A DNA stretch of 27,266 bases from an uncultured Prevotellaceae bacterium (GTDB lineage Bacteria > Bacteroidota > Bacteroidia > Bacteroidales > Bacteroidaceae): positions 1 through 27,266 of the forward strand of contig CALFJG010000008.1 of NCBI GenBank assembly GCA_937877625.1, written 5' to 3'. The notes beneath the pieces were generated by a model, which saw nothing but the letters and a program-made list of their open reading frames with translations, had not been told where the DNA came from and ran no database searches. The position numbers were made by a program, and so were the translations under genes. Shown one piece after another: positions 24,906 to 27,266 of this stretch; position 1 is the stretch's first letter; each line of letters starts with the position of its first letter.

Positions 24906-26345
24906 ATGCTCTTCCTACCCACAGGCCTTGCCGCCGCGTCCGACATTCGCACCGAGATGCCCGAAGAGGGCTGTGTGGCAGAATATACGTGCCGACGGTG
25001 GCACGATGTGCCTGGCAAGCGCATAGTGCTACTAAACCTGATGCCAGAGAAACAAGTCACCGAGCGCGACATCGTGCGTATGCTACGCGGCGCGGAGACG
25101 GACATTGTACTCGTGCCGATGAAAATTAGTGGGCAGACCTACAAAACGACACCGCAGGAGCATATGCAAGCGTTCTACACCGATTTCGAACTGCTCGAGA
25201 GTGAAACGTGGGACGGACTCATCGTGACCGGTGCGCCCGTAGAACACCTGCCGTTTGAGAAAGTGCGCTACTGGCAGCAACTGTGCCATATTATGGACTG
25301 GGCAAAAACGAATGTAGCCGCCACACTCTATATCTGCTGGGCAGCACAAGCCGCCCTCTACCACCATTACCACGTTGCAAAACACCCTCTTGCTGAAAAG
25401 AAGTTTGGCATCTTCACCTTCTCTGCACAGACAGCCCACCCCCTGCTCCGCCACTTCGCTCCCACCCTGCAGATGCCCACAAGCCGACATACCGAGGTGC
25501 GAAGCGAAGACATAGCAAGCCACCCAGCACTCTCAATCATCAGCCACAGCAACGAAGCCGGCGTAGGAATAGTAAGCAGCGACGAAGGACATACCATCTA
25601 TATCACCGGACACTTAGAATATGCCCGCGAGCGGCTCGGATTTGAGTACCAACGCGATGTGAAAAAAGGGCTACCTATCGAACCACCACAGCATTACTAT
25701 ACGAACGATGGCGGAAACGAGATCTGTTTCTCGTGGCGCGACGATGCCCTGCGCTTCTACCACAACTGGATAAACCATATTCTTATTCCCCATACTATGG
25801 ACGCTGAAAAAACCAACAAACAGTTTGACGCGGCGATGCACACCTGTCGTGACATCTTTGTGAAGAAACTCCACGACTACGGTGCCGCCTGGCGCATTAT
25901 GCGCCCCGAGAGCGTCACCGACCAAATCTATATCAAAGCCAACCGTATTCGAGGCTTACAAATCAAAGGACACGCAGAAGTGGACGAAGACACTACGGAC
26001 GACTTCCGAGCCATCGTAAACTATAGTATCGTGGGACTTATACAACTCGAACTCGGCTACGGCGAGGACAGCGACATCACACCCGAGCAAGCCACCACGC
26101 TCTACGACAAATATGCCGCCGAGACACTCGCCCTGATGAAACGCAAAAACCACGACTACGACGAGGCATGGCGCGCTATGCGCATATCATCATACACCGA
26201 CCTGATTTTAATGAAAGTGTTTAGAACCAAACAAATAGAAGACTTGCAAGGAAAAACACTCATCTCGGAAGGCATCGGGGCAAACTACCAAGATATGCTC
26301 AACTACAGCGTTTTTGCACTTATCAAACTCTCGGAGCAACAATGA
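24906..26345 (+). CDS. metA: Homoserine O-acetyltransferase (MetA family) fused to a duplicated DUF1599 domain (479 aa)
   Basis: Residues 1-~298 are MetA, which acylates homoserine in methionine synthesis. The catalytic Cys144 (LYICWAAQAA), His236 and Glu238 (ITGHLEY) are present. Glu113 in VTGAPVEHL is at the position known to choose the acyl donor (Glu for acetyl-CoA, Gly for succinyl-CoA as in E. coli), so an acetyltransferase is predicted despite the metA name. Residues ~303-479 are DUF1599, in two copies sharing KxHDYxxAWRxMR...TDxI...NYSxxxLIxL; DUF1599 is, as I recall, also named nucleotide modification associated domain 1. MetA enzymes usually end near 305 aa, so this is a true in-frame fusion with no intervening stop. 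The stop overlaps the DoxX start (ATGA), showing translational coupling. Own promoter and leader hairpin upstream. Confidence 0.93.
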   Translation: MLFLPTGLAAASDIRTEMPEEGCVAEYTCRRWHDVPGKRIVLLNLMPEKQVTERDIVRMLRGAETDIVLVPMKISGQTYKTTPQEHMQAFYTDFELLESETWDGLIVTGAPVEHLPFEKVRYWQQLCHIMDWAKTNVAATLYICWAAQAALYHHYHVAKHPLAEKKFGIFTFSAQTAHPLLRHFAPTLQMPTSRHTEVRSEDIASHPALSIISHSNEAGVGIVSSDEGHTIYITGHLEYARERLGFEYQRDVKKGLPIEPPQHYYTNDGGNEICFSWRDDALRFYHNWINHILIPHTMDAEKTNKQFDAAMHTCRDIFVKKLHDYGAAWRIMRPESVTDQIYIKANRIRGLQIKGHAEVDEDTTDDFRAIVNYSIVGLIQLELGYGEDSDITPEQATTLYDKYAAETLALMKRKNHDYDEAWRAMRISSYTDLILMKVFRTKQIEDLQGKTLISEGIGANYQDMLNYSVFALIKLSEQQ

Positions 26346-27215
26346 AGTTCCGCTTGCAGATAATACTGGTAAACGTGTGCCGTCTCTTCGTCGGTATCAC
26401 CTTCGTGGCCAGCGGAATGGCAAAAACCTTAGACCCCGCAGGTATGGAGCATAAACTCCTGGCCTACCTGCGCAGCTGGAACGTGTTTACCTGGACAGAA
26501 GACACCAGCTGGCTTACAGCAATGGTTCTCACACTGGCCACCATAGAATTCCTGCTCGGTATATGGCTGCTCATAGGTATGCGCCGCAGATTTACGACAA
26601 TATGCACTGCACTCGCCACACTGCTCTTCACACTGCTCACCATATATATATATATTGTGTCGCCCGTCCCCGACTGCGGCTGTTTTGGCGATGCTATAAA
26701 ACTCTCACACGGCGAGACACTGCTCAAAAACATCGTACTTCTGGCATTGTGTATCCCTCTTGTCGTTTGGCCGCTGAAAATCATTCCGCTCCTACGCCGC
26801 AAGAGTTATTGGCTCCCCTCGCTCTACGCCGTAGCCTTCGTTCTGGCGTGCGGCATATATAGCAGTAACCGCATACCCCTCGTTGATTTCACCTCCTACG
26901 TACCCGGCTATGCCTTTACCGCCGCGATGGAAGGACAATACGGCGAGAAAGGCATAGAAGACGCATTCAACTTTGCCGTGCTCGACACCGCCTCCAACGA
27001 CATCACTCCCGACGTGATACAAGCCCAAGGCTACACCTTCCTCGTACTCTCTGCCAACCTCGACCAAGCCGACTACAGCGTAAGCGACCGCATCAACGAA
27101 ATCTATCGCCGAAGCCAAGAAATAGCAGATTGCCGCTTCTTCTTTCTCACAGCCTCCGACAGTGCCGCCTTCGCACGTTGGAAAGACCGCGCCGCAGCAG
27201 AATACACCACCAACC
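26342..27215 (+). CDS. DoxX-family integral membrane protein, cut by adapter (291 genomic residues seen)
   Basis: N-terminal DoxX domain: about four hydrophobic helices, with VCRLFVGITFVASGMAKTLDP at 12-32 and a CxC motif (DCGCFGDAI, Cys112 and Cys114) after the third helix, as in the thiol-linked DoxX/MauE-like proteins. A further helix (around 160-175) precedes a soluble domain that is not complete. Overlaps the metA-type gene by 4 bp. The apparent C-terminus QIGRAHV followed by TGA is adapter translation and not part of the protein. Function is not established; oxidative or thiol chemistry is suggested by the Cys pair. Confidence 0.88.
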
Positions 27216-27266
27216 AGATCGGAAGAGCACACGTCTGAACTCCAGTCACGGCTACATCTCGTATGC
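27216..27266 (+). other. Illumina TruSeq adapter contamination at the contig end
   Basis: Bases from 27216 (AGATCGGAAGAGC...) to 27249 equal the TruSeq read-1 adapter, 27250-27255 is the six-base index GGCTAC, and 27256-27266 (ATCTCGTATGC) is the start of the constant adapter tail. It is technical, not biological sequence. Confidence 0.98.

Noticed and set aside
26640..26660. TA-dinucleotide run in the DoxX gene
   Set aside because: It is short and in frame, encoding IYIYI within a membrane helix; no sign of phase variation.
26792..27232. Minus-strand 146-aa frame beginning MCSSDL
   Set aside because: Its start is translated adapter and the rest is antisense to the DoxX gene; a known contamination artefact.

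Overview
The window looks like a contig end from a Bacteroidales genome, probably Prevotellaceae or a close relative. The evidence is promoter boxes of the Bacteroidetes type (TAnnTTTG, mostly TACTTTTG) before several genes, a Bacteroidetes-type integrase, and family-typical genes (907-aa PPDK, 1185-aa NifJ, AAA/DUF4143-type protein, DoxX protein). No rRNA, tRNA or CRISPR array is visible. The last 51 bases are not genomic: they are an Illumina TruSeq adapter including its six-base index, so the final gene is cut artificially.

Left part (1 to about 12.0 kb): one end of an integrated phage-like element. A leftward cluster encodes a 166-aa glycine-rich/coiled-coil protein, a 388-aa protein with 11-residue repeats, and a giant protein of at least 2494 aa that runs off the left edge. 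The giant is a 'polyvalent' protein with a Gly-rich hydrophobic region, a PBECR1-type nuclease-like domain, a ddrB-like ParB-superfamily domain, a second PBECR-like region and the beginning of what looks like an inorganic-pyrophosphatase-like domain. Small, medium, giant in that order resembles a podovirus ejection-protein cassette (T7 gp14-gp15-gp16); that comparison is by layout, not homology. To the right are a small terminase-like or DNA-binding protein, a 360-bp non-coding stretch with 11-bp iteron-like repeats and switching hairpins, a 75-aa unknown protein, and a tyrosine recombinase facing inward from the element's right side. The 300 bp between the integrase and ppdK holds several palindromes and helically spaced direct repeats and is the likely attachment/regulatory region.

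Right part (12.1 to 27.2 kb): chromosomal genes. ppdK (leftward) diverges from a WecA/TagO-type glycan-lipid initiating transferase. Then come a lipoprotein substrate-binding protein and a FecCD permease of an iron/cobalamin-type ABC importer, with no ATPase gene beside them. A 670-bp gap carries an 11-unit array of 21-22-bp A-tract repeats with an embedded terminator. It is followed by an AAA-type protein whose Walker A and Walker B residues are both altered. Next is nifJ (pyruvate:ferredoxin oxidoreductase), then a homoserine O-acyltransferase (MetA family, acetyl-CoA type by its Glu113) fused to a C-terminal duplicated DUF1599 domain, translationally coupled to a DoxX-family membrane protein that is cut by the adapter.

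Functionally, ppdK and nifJ both act at the PEP/pyruvate/acetyl-CoA node of an anaerobe. The most unusual items are the polyvalent ejection cassette, the curved-DNA-like repeat array next to the apparently catalytically impaired ATPase, and the MetA-DUF1599 fusion.
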